From the NCBI RefSeq assembly GCF_002753895.1, contig NZ_NJER01000002.1, positions 248,001 to 312,000 on the forward strand: a DNA stretch of 64,000 bases, written 5' to 3'. How positions within the stretch are numbered: position 1 is the stretch's first letter; each line of letters begins with the position of its first letter. The notes under the pieces were generated by a model. It searched no databases. It was not told the origin of the DNA and saw only the letters and a program-made list of their open reading frames with translations. Positions 8,587-21,255 of this stretch are shown here, one piece after another. The position numbers and the translations under genes are program-made. The stretch comes from Halobacteriovorax sp. JY17. Its GTDB lineage: Bacteria > Bdellovibrionota > Bacteriovoracia > Bacteriovoracales > Bacteriovoracaceae.

Positions 8587-8598
8587 GCTCTTTAAAAT
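8587..8598 (+). promoter_or_regulatory. boxA-like antitermination element in rrn leader
   Basis: GCTCTTTAAAAT closely matches the boxA consensus (TGCTCTTTAACA) bound by NusB-S10. It sits just after tRNA-Ala in the pre-16S leader. A second boxA-like stretch (ATCTTTAACATT) lies in the 16S-23S spacer at 10525-10536. Confidence 0.7.
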
Positions 8599-8640
8599 TC
8601 GAATAATAGTTAAAGATATGAAGCTTCGGCTGAATATCAA

Positions 8641-8672
8641 GATGAGAAGATCCCAAAAATAGTATAAGTGCT
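8641..8672 (+). other. Left arm of the 16S precursor processing stem
   Basis: This stretch is the near-perfect reverse complement of 10429-10459, downstream of 16S. The cores are GATCCCAAAA on the left and TTTTGGGATC on the right, then ATAAGTGCT / AGCACTTAT. Such a stem brings the ends of pre-16S together and is the usual RNase III substrate. The tRNA lies outside it. Confidence 0.85.
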
Positions 8673-8830
8673 AATTAAAGTCTTGGCGTAACTAAATCTT
8701 GGATGCTGTAAACAGTTGAAGTTAGTAACGTAGAATTCCAAAAGCCAAGAGCCAAATTTATTTGGAAGATTTAGAGCACTGTATATCAATTTTTAATTTT
8801 TAAATTTTAATGAAGACAACAGTTCATATT

Positions 8831-10388
<1,558 letters not shown>

Positions 10389-10428
10389 AAAGGAATTGAA
10401 CAGCTTGCTGTTCTATGACCGGTCAAGG

Positions 10429-10459
10429 AGCACTTATGCTTTTGGGATCTTTTTTCATC
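10429..10459 (+). other. Right arm of the 16S precursor processing stem
   Basis: Pairs with 8641-8672 (AGCACTTAT, then TTTTGGGATC, then TCATC). The 16S-23S spacer (10389-10630) holds no tRNA gene, only this arm, a boxA-like site and the left arm of the 23S stem. Confidence 0.85.
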
Positions 10460-10520
10460 TTTCAACTCTTATAGTTGTTATTTTTCAAAGTACTTTAACG
10501 AGTATTTTAAAAAATAACAG

Positions 10521-10583
10521 CATAGATCTTTAACATTCTCATAACAGAATCAGATAGAAGACGAGAACCTAAAATAAAAATAA
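10521..10583 (+). other. Left arm of the 23S precursor processing stem
   Basis: Two blocks, CATTCTCA (10534-10541) and GAACCTAAAATAAAA (from 10565), are complementary to TGAGAATG (13597-13604) and TTTTATTTTAGGTTC (from 13562) beyond the 23S 3' end. Together they make a long imperfect stem enclosing 23S. The arm overlaps the spacer boxA-like site. Confidence 0.8.
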
Positions 10584-10630
10584 AATTCAAACCAAGAAAA
10601 TTTAAAAACTTGTGTAAAAACTTTAGATAG

Positions 10631-13560
<2,930 letters not shown>

Positions 13561-13617
13561 ATTTTATTTTAGGTTCACTTCTATTTGGTTTTGTTTTGAG
13601 AATGCCAAAGATGATTG
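13561..13617 (+). other. Right arm of the 23S precursor processing stem
   Basis: TTTTATTTTAGGTTC (13562-13576), CTTCTAT and TGAGAATG (13597-13604) are complementary to the pre-23S leader at 10534-10583. The rest of the 23S-5S spacer has a small hairpin TCGTGG (13627-13632) / CCACGA (13651-13656) and no tRNA. Confidence 0.78.
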
Positions 13618-13697
13618 ATAAAATTTTCGTGGTGGAGTTGACTCTGTTTGCCACGAGTAGTATTAAAGAGTCCATATCTAAATTGTTAAAATCAGTT

Positions 13698-13815
13698 TGG
13701 GTGTGTCGATAGCGACGAGGAAATACCTGATCCCATCCCGAACTCAGAAGTCAAGCTCGTCAGCGGCGAAAGTAGTGCCAGGGGGACTTGGTGTGAGGCT
13801 AGCACGATGCACCCA
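13698..13815 (+). rRNA. rrf: 5S ribosomal RNA
   Basis: About 117 bases. The terminal helix GGGTGTGTC (13699-13707) pairs with GATGCACCC (13806-13814), and the conserved loop B/C segment 'CCTGATCCCATCCCGAACTC' is present. Ends are estimated from the terminal helix. Confidence 0.93.
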
Positions 13816-13821
13816 TTATTT

Positions 13822-13853
13822 AAAAAGCTCATCTTCGGATGAGCTTTTTTTTT
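13822..13853 (+). terminator. rRNA operon intrinsic terminator with UUCG tetraloop
   Basis: Twelve-base arms AAAAAGCTCATC / GATGAGCTTTTT are closed by a C(TTCG)G tetraloop and followed by a T run. This is an exceptionally stable rho-independent terminator ending the operon. Confidence 0.97.
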
Positions 13854-13861
13854 GTCTAAAG

Positions 13862-13910
13862 CATTTGCAGGAGCAAATGATTCTAAGCAATACAGCGAGG
13901 GCAGGAGCCC
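13862..13910 (+). other. Two consecutive hairpins with identical AGGA loops (function unknown)
   Basis: CATTTGC-AGGA-GCAAATG (13862-13879) and GGGC-AGGA-GCCC (13899-13910) both present AGGA as the loop of a perfect stem, just after the rrn terminator and before ftsK. GGA in a hairpin loop is the CsrA/RsmA recognition form. No promoter of their own is evident. Confidence 0.4.
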
Positions 13911-13964
13911 GAGTCGTGTAAGTCTAAATTCTCTTCTTTCTTAAGTAACTTCGCAGTTTTTTCT

Positions 13965-13998
13965 TTTAGTGCAATCTCTTGCGCGATACAATAGTTAT
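13965..13998 (+). promoter_or_regulatory. Candidate leaderless promoter of ftsK
   Basis: -10 TACAAT (13987-13992) ends six bases before the ATG at 13999, so the predicted transcription start is the start codon itself. The -35 (TTTAGT, 13965-13970, 16-base spacer) is weak. No Shine-Dalgarno precedes the ATG. Confidence 0.5.
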
Positions 13999-16398
13999 AT
14001 GATCTCTAAAATACTAAAAATACAACTTATAGGCTTATTCTTTATTACTTTAATCGCTTTCTATGCGTATTACTTCTCTGATGTCCTGCCAGACAACTTC
14101 TTTCTTATTTCATCAGGGTCTAGTGATGTTAACTTCTTTAGTTATTACTTAACTACTTTGGTTGCGCTTGTTGGCTATTATACAGGTCCTTGGATTTTTC
14201 TTCCGTTCTTCTTCTTTGCTCTTCTTTACACTTTTGTTTTTTCAAAGAGAGAGTCACTTTTAGATGCTTTTAATGCTCTAACACTTTTTGGAACTTTCTT
14301 ATTTTGCACTTATTTAGTTTATCCAAGCTTTATGGGAGCAGGAATTTTCTATGTCCTTGAGAATAACTTTTCAGGAATGATGATTTTCTTATGTACAGCT
14401 TTTTGTCTTGTAGGCTTCTTGGCTGGCTCTTTTAGAGAGTCTTTTAAAGATAGTGTTTTTTCAATAATAGACTTTTTAAAAAATGCTCCTTCTAAAGTGG
14501 CAAAGGCCTCTGCTCAAATTTCTCCTTCTGAAATAAATAATAGATTACAAAATAAAAGTGAGGACTTTGTTTCTAAAGTTAAAACAAAAGTACCTTTACT
14601 TCTTAAGGGAGAAGCAAAATCTGATGAAAAACCAGCATTTGCTCAGAGAATGGAGCAGGCAGAAAAGCCATCTCCAAGCGTAGAAGTAGAAAAGGAAAAG
14701 TCTTCAATTGCATCTTTTTTTAAGAAGGATTCTGGAAGTGATGATGTTGAAGATGTAACTCCAATAGAAAAAAACGAAGAAAAAGTAAGTCATTCAGTTA
14801 TTAACGAAGACAAATCAGCTCCCGGTGGTGGAGTGGTGAGAATGGCCTCATCAACGAGCCCTTATAAGCTTAAAAATTCTAATGCTGGAGCACCAGAAGA
14901 AAGTCAGTACTACTCATTAGTAAAAACAATCTCTAAAAAGAAAGACGTGAAGAGAGTTGGTCACCCTGATGATAAATACTTTGACGAGATCACAGATATA
15001 ATTGAAGAAAAACTCTCTGAATTTAAAATTGATGGACTCATTATCAATGTTCTGAAAGGGCCAGTAGTTGATACATTCGAATTAGAACTTGGGTCTGGTA
15101 TTAAAGTTTCAAAAGTAACTGGTGTTACCGAAGATTTATCAATGGCCTTATATGGGGCACCTATTAGAATTGTATATCCAATGAAGGGTAGAACAACAAT
15201 TGGGATCGAAGTACCTAGAAACCCTAGGGAAATTATCTATCTAGACGAAGTTCTTGATTCTCAAGATTTTAAAGATTCAAAGACAATGCTTCCAGTTGCT
15301 ATGGGAAAAGATGCTTTTGGAGACACATTTGTCGTAGATTTAGCGGCCATGCCACATATGCTTGTAGCTGGGGCAACAGGAGCAGGTAAGTCTGTTTTTA
15401 TTAACTCACTTCTTGTCTCACTATTAGTTAAGAAATCCCCAAGACAAATGAAGTTAATTCTTATTGATCCAAAACAGCTTGAACTTGCTGTTTATTCAAA
15501 GCTTCCGCATTTAGTAATGCCAGTGGTAACGGATGCAAAAACTGCCTCGATTGCTCTTCTTTGGGCCGTTCAAGAAATGGAGAGAAGATATTCTATTTTA
15601 AAAGAATTTGGAGTTAGAAATATTGCAGGATTTAACGAAAAGTTGAAAACTGCTGGACCTGCGATGATTGCTAAAATTCACCAGTACTATGAAGACTCTG
15701 GAGCAGACGAGTACGAACTACCATGCTTAGTGGTAGTGGTTGATGAATTTGCAGACTTAATTCTTACAAAAGCAGGAAAAGAAATTGAGATGAATATTGC
15801 TAGACTTGCAGCAAAGGCTAGAGCCGCCGGAGTTCACTTAGTTCTAGCAACTCAACGTCCATCAGTTGATGTAATTACAGGTGTGATAAAATCAAATTTT
15901 CCAACACGAGTTTCATTTAGAGTAACATCTTCTACCGACTCAAGAACAATTCTAGATAAGATGGGGGCTGAAAAGCTACTCGGAAAAGGGGATATGCTTT
16001 ATAAGCGCGGAGTTGAAATGACTCGTGTTCATTCATCTTTTGTAGATGAGGCCGAGATTGAAGTTTTGACGGAAGAACTGAGTCAGCTGCCACAAGACTT
16101 TAATGAAAACGCGATGGAGTTTTTAGAAAATGGTGGAGAAGTGGAAACTGATGAGTACACTTATGGCTCTCACGTCGTAGCTCCAGATAGTACGAGCTCT
16201 GATGATGATATGTATAATCAAGCCCTTAGAATTGTGATGGAGTCGAGATCTGCTTCGGCATCAATGCTCCAAAGAAGACTTAGAATTGGCTACAATAGGG
16301 CGGCAAACCTTATTGAAGAGATGGAAACGAAAGGAATAGTGGGACCAGCTCAGGGGTCAAAACCTCGTAAAGTTCTCGCTGCGTCAGATAGCTTGTAA
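13999..16398 (+). CDS. ftsK: DNA translocase FtsK/SpoIIIE
   Basis: Septum-anchored double-stranded DNA pump that clears chromosome ends at division and activates dimer resolution. About four N-terminal membrane helices lie in the first 150 residues, followed by a charged linker of variable sequence. The motor domain has Walker A 'GATGAGKS', Walker B 'VVVDEFADLI' and 'ATQRPSVDVITG'. A C-terminal winged-helix gamma domain ('QRRLRIGYNRAANLIEEME') reads KOPS-like sites. The frame could begin at a GTG at 13969, but the ATG at 13999 (MISKILK) gives the better membrane start and matches the leaderless promoter. At 799 aa the linker is shorter than in E. coli. Confidence 0.95.
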   Translation: MISKILKIQLIGLFFITLIAFYAYYFSDVLPDNFFLISSGSSDVNFFSYYLTTLVALVGYYTGPWIFLPFFFFALLYTFVFSKRESLLDAFNALTLFGTFLFCTYLVYPSFMGAGIFYVLENNFSGMMIFLCTAFCLVGFLAGSFRESFKDSVFSIIDFLKNAPSKVAKASAQISPSEINNRLQNKSEDFVSKVKTKVPLLLKGEAKSDEKPAFAQRMEQAEKPSPSVEVEKEKSSIASFFKKDSGSDDVEDVTPIEKNEEKVSHSVINEDKSAPGGGVVRMASSTSPYKLKNSNAGAPEESQYYSLVKTISKKKDVKRVGHPDDKYFDEITDIIEEKLSEFKIDGLIINVLKGPVVDTFELELGSGIKVSKVTGVTEDLSMALYGAPIRIVYPMKGRTTIGIEVPRNPREIIYLDEVLDSQDFKDSKTMLPVAMGKDAFGDTFVVDLAAMPHMLVAGATGAGKSVFINSLLVSLLVKKSPRQMKLILIDPKQLELAVYSKLPHLVMPVVTDAKTASIALLWAVQEMERRYSILKEFGVRNIAGFNEKLKTAGPAMIAKIHQYYEDSGADEYELPCLVVVVDEFADLILTKAGKEIEMNIARLAAKARAAGVHLVLATQRPSVDVITGVIKSNFPTRVSFRVTSSTDSRTILDKMGAEKLLGKGDMLYKRGVEMTRVHSSFVDEAEIEVLTEELSQLPQDFNENAMEFLENGGEVETDEYTYGSHVVAPDSTSSDDDMYNQALRIVMESRSASASMLQRRLRIGYNRAANLIEEMETKGIVGPAQGSKPRKVLAASDSL

Positions 16399-16421
16399 AA
16401 TATAGTTTTTAGTCAGCAAAT

Positions 16422-16457
16422 AATGCTTTTAGGTGGTCATTTACACCTTGAAGCATT
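16422..16457 (+). other. Two-part hairpin between ftsK and rpsB
   Basis: AATGCTT (16422-16428) pairs with AAGCATT (16451-16457) and, inside it, AGGTG (16431-16435) pairs with CACCT (16444-16448), with an 8-base loop. There is no T tract, so it is a poor terminator. Its right arm overlaps the predicted rpsB -35, so it may be an operator. Confidence 0.5.
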
Positions 16458-16476
16458 ATGATCTCTATGCTATTTA
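16448..16476 (+). promoter_or_regulatory. Predicted rpsB-tsf promoter
   Basis: -35 TTGAAG (16448-16453), a 17-base spacer, and an extended -10 TGC-TATTTA (-10 at 16471-16476). It would give a leader of about 90 bases. Confidence 0.55.
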
Positions 16477-16511
16477 AAATCACTTAATTGCAATCGTGCA
16501 AAATAAACATT

Positions 16512-16548
16512 CCCTCTCGGGAAGGTCTACCAATTGGTAGCTTGAGGG
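16512..16548 (+). promoter_or_regulatory. Structured rpsB leader, candidate S2 autoregulatory site
   Basis: An outer stem CCCTC (16512-16516) / GAGGG (16544-16548) encloses the perfect palindrome CTACC-AATT-GGTAG (16527-16540), just upstream of the ribosome site CTAGGAG. rpsB mRNA is autoregulated through its leader in other bacteria; a match to a known motif was not tested. Confidence 0.45.
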
Positions 16549-16575
16549 ATTAGACTAACCAACCTAGGAGTAAAC

Positions 16576-17376
16576 ATGTCTAATGAATTAAAAATCCAAG
16601 ATCTATTATCTGCAGGAGCACACTTTGGTCACCAGACTCACAAGTGGAATCCAAAAATGAAGAAATATGTTTTTGGTGAAAGAAACGGAATCTACATTGT
16701 TGACCTTGGAAAGACAATTCCAGCAGCAAAGCAAGCATATGACTTTCTTAAGAAAGTATCTTCAGAAGGTAAGCCAGTTCTTTTCGTAGGAACTAAGAGA
16801 CAAGCTTCTGAAACAGTTAGAAATGCAGCAATTAGCTGTGGAGCTAACCACGTTACTTATAGATGGCTAGGTGGAATGCTTACTAATTATAAAACAATTA
16901 CTCTTTCAGTTGATAAGCTTAGAAAAGTAGAAAAAATGAAAGAAACTGGTGACTTCGGACTTCTAACAAAGAAAGAAAGATCTAAAATTGAAAAAGACGT
17001 AATCAAGCTAGAGAAAAACCTTGGTGGAATCAAAGACATGAGAAAGATCCCAGGAGCTTTATTTGTTGTTGATCCTAACTCTGAGAGAATTGCTGTTCAA
17101 GAAGCAAACGTACTAGGTATTCCTGTAGTTGCTATCACAGATACAAACTGTAGCCCAGATGGAATTGATTTTGTTGTTCCAGGTAACGATGATGCAATTA
17201 AGTCTGTTTCTCTATTTGCAGATTACTTTGCAAGTGCAGTTAACGAAGGTCTTGGACAAGCTAAGAAAACAGGAAAGCTTTCTAAAGATACAAAGACTGC
17301 TAGAGACACAACTTTAGAAAAAGAAATCATTTCAAAGTACGAAAATGATATCGATCTTAAAGGTGACGAAGAATAA
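16576..17376 (+). CDS. rpsB: 30S ribosomal protein S2
   Basis: Small-subunit protein S2 (266 aa). It begins with the family signature 'LLSAGAHFGHQTHKWNPKM', and the second signature region 'PGALFVVDPNSERIAVQEA' is present. The C terminus is extended and charged. A strong ribosome site (TAGGAG) precedes the ATG. It forms the classic rpsB-tsf operon with the next gene, 33 bases downstream. Confidence 0.98.
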   Translation: MSNELKIQDLLSAGAHFGHQTHKWNPKMKKYVFGERNGIYIVDLGKTIPAAKQAYDFLKKVSSEGKPVLFVGTKRQASETVRNAAISCGANHVTYRWLGGMLTNYKTITLSVDKLRKVEKMKETGDFGLLTKKERSKIEKDVIKLEKNLGGIKDMRKIPGALFVVDPNSERIAVQEANVLGIPVVAITDTNCSPDGIDFVVPGNDDAIKSVSLFADYFASAVNEGLGQAKKTGKLSKDTKTARDTTLEKEIISKYENDIDLKGDEE

Positions 17377-17409
17377 TTAATTTTTAATTGATATAGTGGA
17401 GAATAAAAA

Positions 17410-18297
17410 ATGGCAATTTCTGCAAAAGATGTAAAAGAGCTAAGAGAGAAAACTGGCGCAGGTATGATGGACTGTAAGAAAGCATTAACTGAAGTTAATG
17501 GTGACTTAGAAGCAGCTGTTGATTACCTAAGAACTAAAGGTTTAGCTAAGGCGGCAAAGAAAGCTAGCCGTGTAGCTGCTGAAGGTGCTGTTGTTACTCT
17601 TATCGATGGTAATAATGGAGTAATCTTAGAAGTAAACTGTGAAACAGACTTTGTTTCTAAGGGCGATGACTTCCAAGGTTTCGCGAAAAGTATGGCAGAG
17701 TTTGCTCTTTCAAATAAAGCCGGATCTGTTGATGAATTAAAATCTGCTAAAGAAGCAGCTATCACAGAATTAACTATGAAGTGTGGAGAGAAAGTAGACG
17801 CTAGAAGATTAGTATCTCTTTCAACTTCTGGACTTTTAGGTTCTTATAACCACGGTGGAAAGATTGGTGTACTTGTTGATCTTGAAACTGATAAAGCAGA
17901 TGCTCCTGAAGTGGCTGAACTTGCAAAAGATATTTCTATGCACGTTGCTGCAGCAGCTCCAACTTTCTTAAGTGGAGATGATATTGATGAAAGCTTTAAA
18001 GAAAGAGAAGCTGAAGTTTATAGAGCGCAATTGAAAGAAGAAGGGAAGCCTGCTGATATGATTGAAAAAATCGTTCTAGGTAAACTTGGAAAACTAGCTA
18101 AAGAAGTTTGTCTTCTTGAGCAAGCTTTTATCAAGAACCCTGATTTAAGTATTAAGAAACTTGTTGCTGAAACAGCTTCAAAAGTTGGTGGAACAATTAC
18201 TGTTAAGTCATTCCACAAACTAAATCTTGGTGAAGGTATCGAAAAGAAAGAAGATAACCTTGCTGATGAAGTTGCAAAAATGACGAGTGGGCACTAG
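17410..18297 (+). CDS. tsf: Elongation factor Ts
   Basis: Guanine-nucleotide exchange factor for EF-Tu. The N-terminal UBA-like domain holds the signature 'LREKTGAGMMDCKKAL', followed by 'EVNCETDFVSKGDDF' with the conserved TDF of the EF-Tu contact, and a coiled-coil and C-terminal module. Length (295 aa) is normal. It is co-transcribed with rpsB and ends at a strong terminator. Confidence 0.98.
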   Translation: MAISAKDVKELREKTGAGMMDCKKALTEVNGDLEAAVDYLRTKGLAKAAKKASRVAAEGAVVTLIDGNNGVILEVNCETDFVSKGDDFQGFAKSMAEFALSNKAGSVDELKSAKEAAITELTMKCGEKVDARRLVSLSTSGLLGSYNHGGKIGVLVDLETDKADAPEVAELAKDISMHVAAAAPTFLSGDDIDESFKEREAEVYRAQLKEEGKPADMIEKIVLGKLGKLAKEVCLLEQAFIKNPDLSIKKLVAETASKVGGTITVKSFHKLNLGEGIEKKEDNLADEVAKMTSGH

Positions 18298-18319
18298 GTC
18301 TTACAAAATTTAAAAAAAT

Positions 18320-18349
18320 AAAGGGGACTTTAATTGTCCCCTTTTTTTT
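18320..18349 (+). terminator. Intrinsic terminator of rpsB-tsf
   Basis: GGGGAC (18323-18328) / GTCCCC (18336-18341) with a 7-base loop, followed by eight T residues. Confidence 0.95.
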
Positions 18350-18376
18350 GATCTACTTTCAAATATTGGAGCGCAC

Positions 18377-19084
18377 GTGAAATATAATAGAATTCTTTTG
18401 AAGTTATCTGGGGAAGCACTTGCTGGCGACAAAGGTGGTGGCGTTTGTAACGAGATTTTAAACCAAATTTGTGATGAAGTTAAAAACTTACATAAAATGG
18501 GTGTTGAAGTCGCAATTGTAATCGGTGGTGGAAATATTCACAGAGGAGTTGCTGGAGCAACGAAGGGAATGGATAGAACGACTTCTGATCACATGGGGAT
18601 GCTCGCAACAGTTATTAATTCCTTGGCCATTCAGGACTGTTTAGAAAGAAAAGAAATTAGTACAAGAGTAATGTCGGCAATAGAGATGGCAGAGATAGCG
18701 GAACCCTATATTCGCCGCCGCGCTGTGAGACATTTAGAAAAGAAGAGAGTTATAATATTTGCAGCTGGTACAGGTAACCCGTACTTTACAACTGACACTG
18801 CTGCGGCGCTTCGTGCCAATGAAATTGATGCTGATGTCATCATGAAGGCGACAAAAGTTGATGGGATCTATGACAAAGATCCAATGGAACATAAAGACGC
18901 TGTAAAGTTTGATGAATTAAAGTATATTGATGTACTAAATAAAGGTATAAAAGTAATGGATTCTGCAGCAATTTCATTGTGTATGGATAATGAAATTGAG
19001 ATTATTGTTTTCAATATGTTCGATAAGGGTAATGTTCAAAAAGCCGTTATTGGAGATACTATTGGAACTATAGTTAGGAATTAA
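18377..19084 (+). CDS. pyrH: Uridylate kinase
   Basis: UMP kinase of the amino-acid-kinase fold (235 aa), phosphorylating UMP to UDP. Motifs are '[13 protein letters not shown]' (phosphate loop), '[13 protein letters not shown]', '[14 protein letters not shown]' and '[19 protein letters not shown]'. It uses a GTG start, fixed by the TTGGAG ribosome site. It begins a pyrH-frr-uppS-cdsA-rseP run common in bacteria, just after the tsf terminator. Confidence 0.97.
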   Translation: MKYNRILLKLSGEALAGDKGGGVCNEILNQICDEVKNLHKMGVEVAIVIGGGNIHRGVAGATKGMDRTTSDHMGMLATVINSLAIQDCLERKEISTRVMSAIEMAEIAEPYIRRRAVRHLEKKRVIIFAAGTGNPYFTTDTAAALRANEIDADVIMKATKVDGIYDKDPMEHKDAVKFDELKYIDVLNKGIKVMDSAAISLCMDNEIEIIVFNMFDKGNVQKAVIGDTIGTIVRN

Positions 19085-19097
19085 TGGAGAAGAATAT

Positions 19098-19655
19098 ATG
19101 ATGGATGAAATTAAGTCGACATTAAATACTCAAATGACAAAATCAATTGATTCACTTAAGCATCAATTAACGAAAGTTAGAACTGGTAGAGCGTCAGCTA
19201 GTGTTCTAGACGGGGTGTCTGTTGATTACTATGGTTCAGCTACAGCAGTAGCTCAAGTTGGACAAATTAGTACACCGGAAGCAAGACTTCTACAGATTCA
19301 ACCATTCGATAAAACGATGATCGCTGCTATCGAAAAAGCTATCCTAGGAGCAAATCTTGGTCTTACTCCATCAAATGATGGGAACTTAATCAGAATTCCT
19401 TTTCCGGCCCTAACGGAAGAGAGAAGAAAAGAGCAAGTTAAAGAGATTAAGAAGAGTGGCGAAGATGCAAAAATTGGAATCAGAAACTCTCGTCGTGATC
19501 AAAATGAAGTTGTAAAGAAAGCTGAAAAGGCAAAAGAGATTTCAGAAGATGATTCAAAGAAATTTCAAGCTGAGATTCAGACAATTACTGATAAGTATGT
19601 CGCAGAAGTTGACGTGATTATAGAGGCAAAAGAAAAAGAGCTACTTTCAATTTAA
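19098..19655 (+). CDS. frr: Ribosome recycling factor
   Basis: RRF (185 aa) splits post-termination ribosomes with EF-G. The family features 'LTKVRTGRASASVLDGVSVDYYG' (in part) and 'IRIPFPALTEERRKEQVK' are clear. The second Met (19101) is an equally possible start. It follows pyrH by 13 bases. Confidence 0.97.
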   Translation: MMDEIKSTLNTQMTKSIDSLKHQLTKVRTGRASASVLDGVSVDYYGSATAVAQVGQISTPEARLLQIQPFDKTMIAAIEKAILGANLGLTPSNDGNLIRIPFPALTEERRKEQVKEIKKSGEDAKIGIRNSRRDQNEVVKKAEKAKEISEDDSKKFQAEIQTITDKYVAEVDVIIEAKEKELLSI

Positions 19656-19656
19656 A

Positions 19657-20412
19657 ATGGATAAAGCAAAACTCAAACATATTGCTATAATAATGGACGG
19701 TAATGGGCGCTGGGCTCAGTGCCGCTCTCATGAGCGTATTTGGGGGCATATTCGTGGCTCTAAAATTGTTTCGAATATAGTTGAGGAGGCCGATGATCTT
19801 GGCGTGCAAGCGTTAACTTTATATGCATTTTCAACAGAGAATTGGAGCAGACCTCTCGGAGAAGTTACAGTTCTCTTTAAGTTATTAAAGAAGTTTCTCT
19901 TAAAAGAAAGAAGTAGAATCCTTAAGAATAATATTCAATTTAAGGTCATGGGTGATACATCAAAATTACCTGAGAAAACGAAGTCTTTAATAAAAGATTT
20001 AGAAGAAGAATCAAATTCAAACACCGGACTTAAGCTTACTTTTGCTTTTGGCTATGGTGGGAGAGATGAGATTGTTCAAGCTGCAAATAATTTTATAAAA
20101 GAAAATCCTGGGAAGGAGTTAACGGAAGAGCTCCTTCAGTCATATTTACTCATGCCACATCTTGGTGATGTCGATTTAATGATTAGAACTGGTGGTGATC
20201 AAAGAATATCAAACTTTCTTCTTTGGCAGTCAGCTTACGCTGAACTTTATTTTACAGAAACGAAGTGGCCAGACTTTACAAGAGTAGAGTTTAGAAAGAT
20301 TGTGGAATTTGTATCTAAGCGCGAGAGAAGATTTGGTAATGTATGTTCTTCCGATTTACAGACATCAAAGTTGATGGCCGTAGAAAATAAAGAAATTATT
20401 ACTAACCTTTAA
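19657..20412 (+). CDS. uppS: Isoprenyl (undecaprenyl) diphosphate synthase
   Basis: cis-Prenyltransferase (251 aa) making the C55 lipid carrier for peptidoglycan and O-antigen. Motif 'IMDGNGRWAQ' has the catalytic Asp, followed by 'LTLYAFSTENWSRP' and the C-terminal 'LMIRTGGDQRISNFLLWQ'. It starts one base after the frr stop, so translation is coupled. Chain length cannot be read from sequence by eye; the undecaprenyl product is inferred from context. Confidence 0.95.
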   Translation: MDKAKLKHIAIIMDGNGRWAQCRSHERIWGHIRGSKIVSNIVEEADDLGVQALTLYAFSTENWSRPLGEVTVLFKLLKKFLLKERSRILKNNIQFKVMGDTSKLPEKTKSLIKDLEEESNSNTGLKLTFAFGYGGRDEIVQAANNFIKENPGKELTEELLQSYLLMPHLGDVDLMIRTGGDQRISNFLLWQSAYAELYFTETKWPDFTRVEFRKIVEFVSKRERRFGNVCSSDLQTSKLMAVENKEIITNL

Positions 20413-20423
20413 GGTATATTCTC

Positions 20424-21248
20424 ATGTCTAATACTCAGAAAAGAATTTTCTCTGCCCTTGTTTTAGCCTTTATCGTAGGAGTTTGCCTCTACTTTGGAAC
20501 GAGAACAACATTACTATTCATTCTTGTCACTGGAGTAATAAGTATTGATGAGCTATTTGTTAATTTTTTCAAAGGCTCTAGAAAAAGTGTAAATTATCTA
20601 TTATCTCATCTTGTTCTAATTTTACCGTTTATTTATTTTAATCTCATTGATGTGAGTACTCACTTCTTAGGAGTCTTTGTAAATGCGGGACTTGTTCTAA
20701 ACTTATTATTATTAGTTTATCTATTCTATACTCCTATGGAGTCAAATTTTGTTGTAAGAAAGTTAAAAAAATACTCTATTGCTTCTTCTTTATTGATTCT
20801 TCTTCCGCTTATGTCTTTGGCCTCAATTTTTCAATTCAACAAGTGGATCTCTCTTGTAGTGGTTCTTCTTCTTGTAAATTTTGGAATGGATACTGGAGCA
20901 TGGTTCTTTGGTAAGAATTTTGGAAAACACAAGCTTTGGCCAAGTGTAAGCCCAAATAAAACAATTGAAGGCGTTATTGGTGGAGCTCTTACTTCTGCAT
21001 TTGTTGGAGGGATTGCATTTCACTTTCTCTTTGGAAGAATGGAAGTAAAATTGTTTATATTCTTTGCATTCCTAGGCTTGATGTCCCAAGTTGGCGATCT
21101 CATTCAATCTAAGCTTAAGAGACAATGTGAAATTAAGGATAGTTCTGCACTTATTCCAGGTCACGGCGGAGTTTATGATAGAATAGATAGTCTAATGTTC
21201 TTAACCCCATTCTTTGCGGTTGCGATCAAGTATTTTTATTTCGGATAG
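20424..21248 (+). CDS. cdsA: Phosphatidate cytidylyltransferase (CDP-diacylglycerol synthase)
   Basis: Integral membrane enzyme (274 aa, about eight helices) that makes CDP-diacylglycerol, the precursor of all phospholipids, from CTP and phosphatidate. The signatures 'SPNKTIEGVIGGAL' and 'IPGHGGVYDRIDSLMF' are diagnostic. It lies between uppS and rseP, the common order. Its product feeds PssA, encoded further down the same cluster. Confidence 0.96.
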   Translation: MSNTQKRIFSALVLAFIVGVCLYFGTRTTLLFILVTGVISIDELFVNFFKGSRKSVNYLLSHLVLILPFIYFNLIDVSTHFLGVFVNAGLVLNLLLLVYLFYTPMESNFVVRKLKKYSIASSLLILLPLMSLASIFQFNKWISLVVVLLLVNFGMDTGAWFFGKNFGKHKLWPSVSPNKTIEGVIGGALTSAFVGGIAFHFLFGRMEVKLFIFFAFLGLMSQVGDLIQSKLKRQCEIKDSSALIPGHGGVYDRIDSLMFLTPFFAVAIKYFYFG

Positions 21249-21255
21249 GTAAGAG

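Noticed and set aside
10389-10630. Possible spacer tRNA between 16S and 23S
   Set aside because: No cloverleaf, TTCAA loop or CCA is present; the sequence is accounted for by processing-stem arms and boxA.
13697-13921. 74-codon frame covering 5S and the rrn terminator
   Set aside because: It reads through the 5S gene and a UUCG terminator, so it cannot be a normal coding region.
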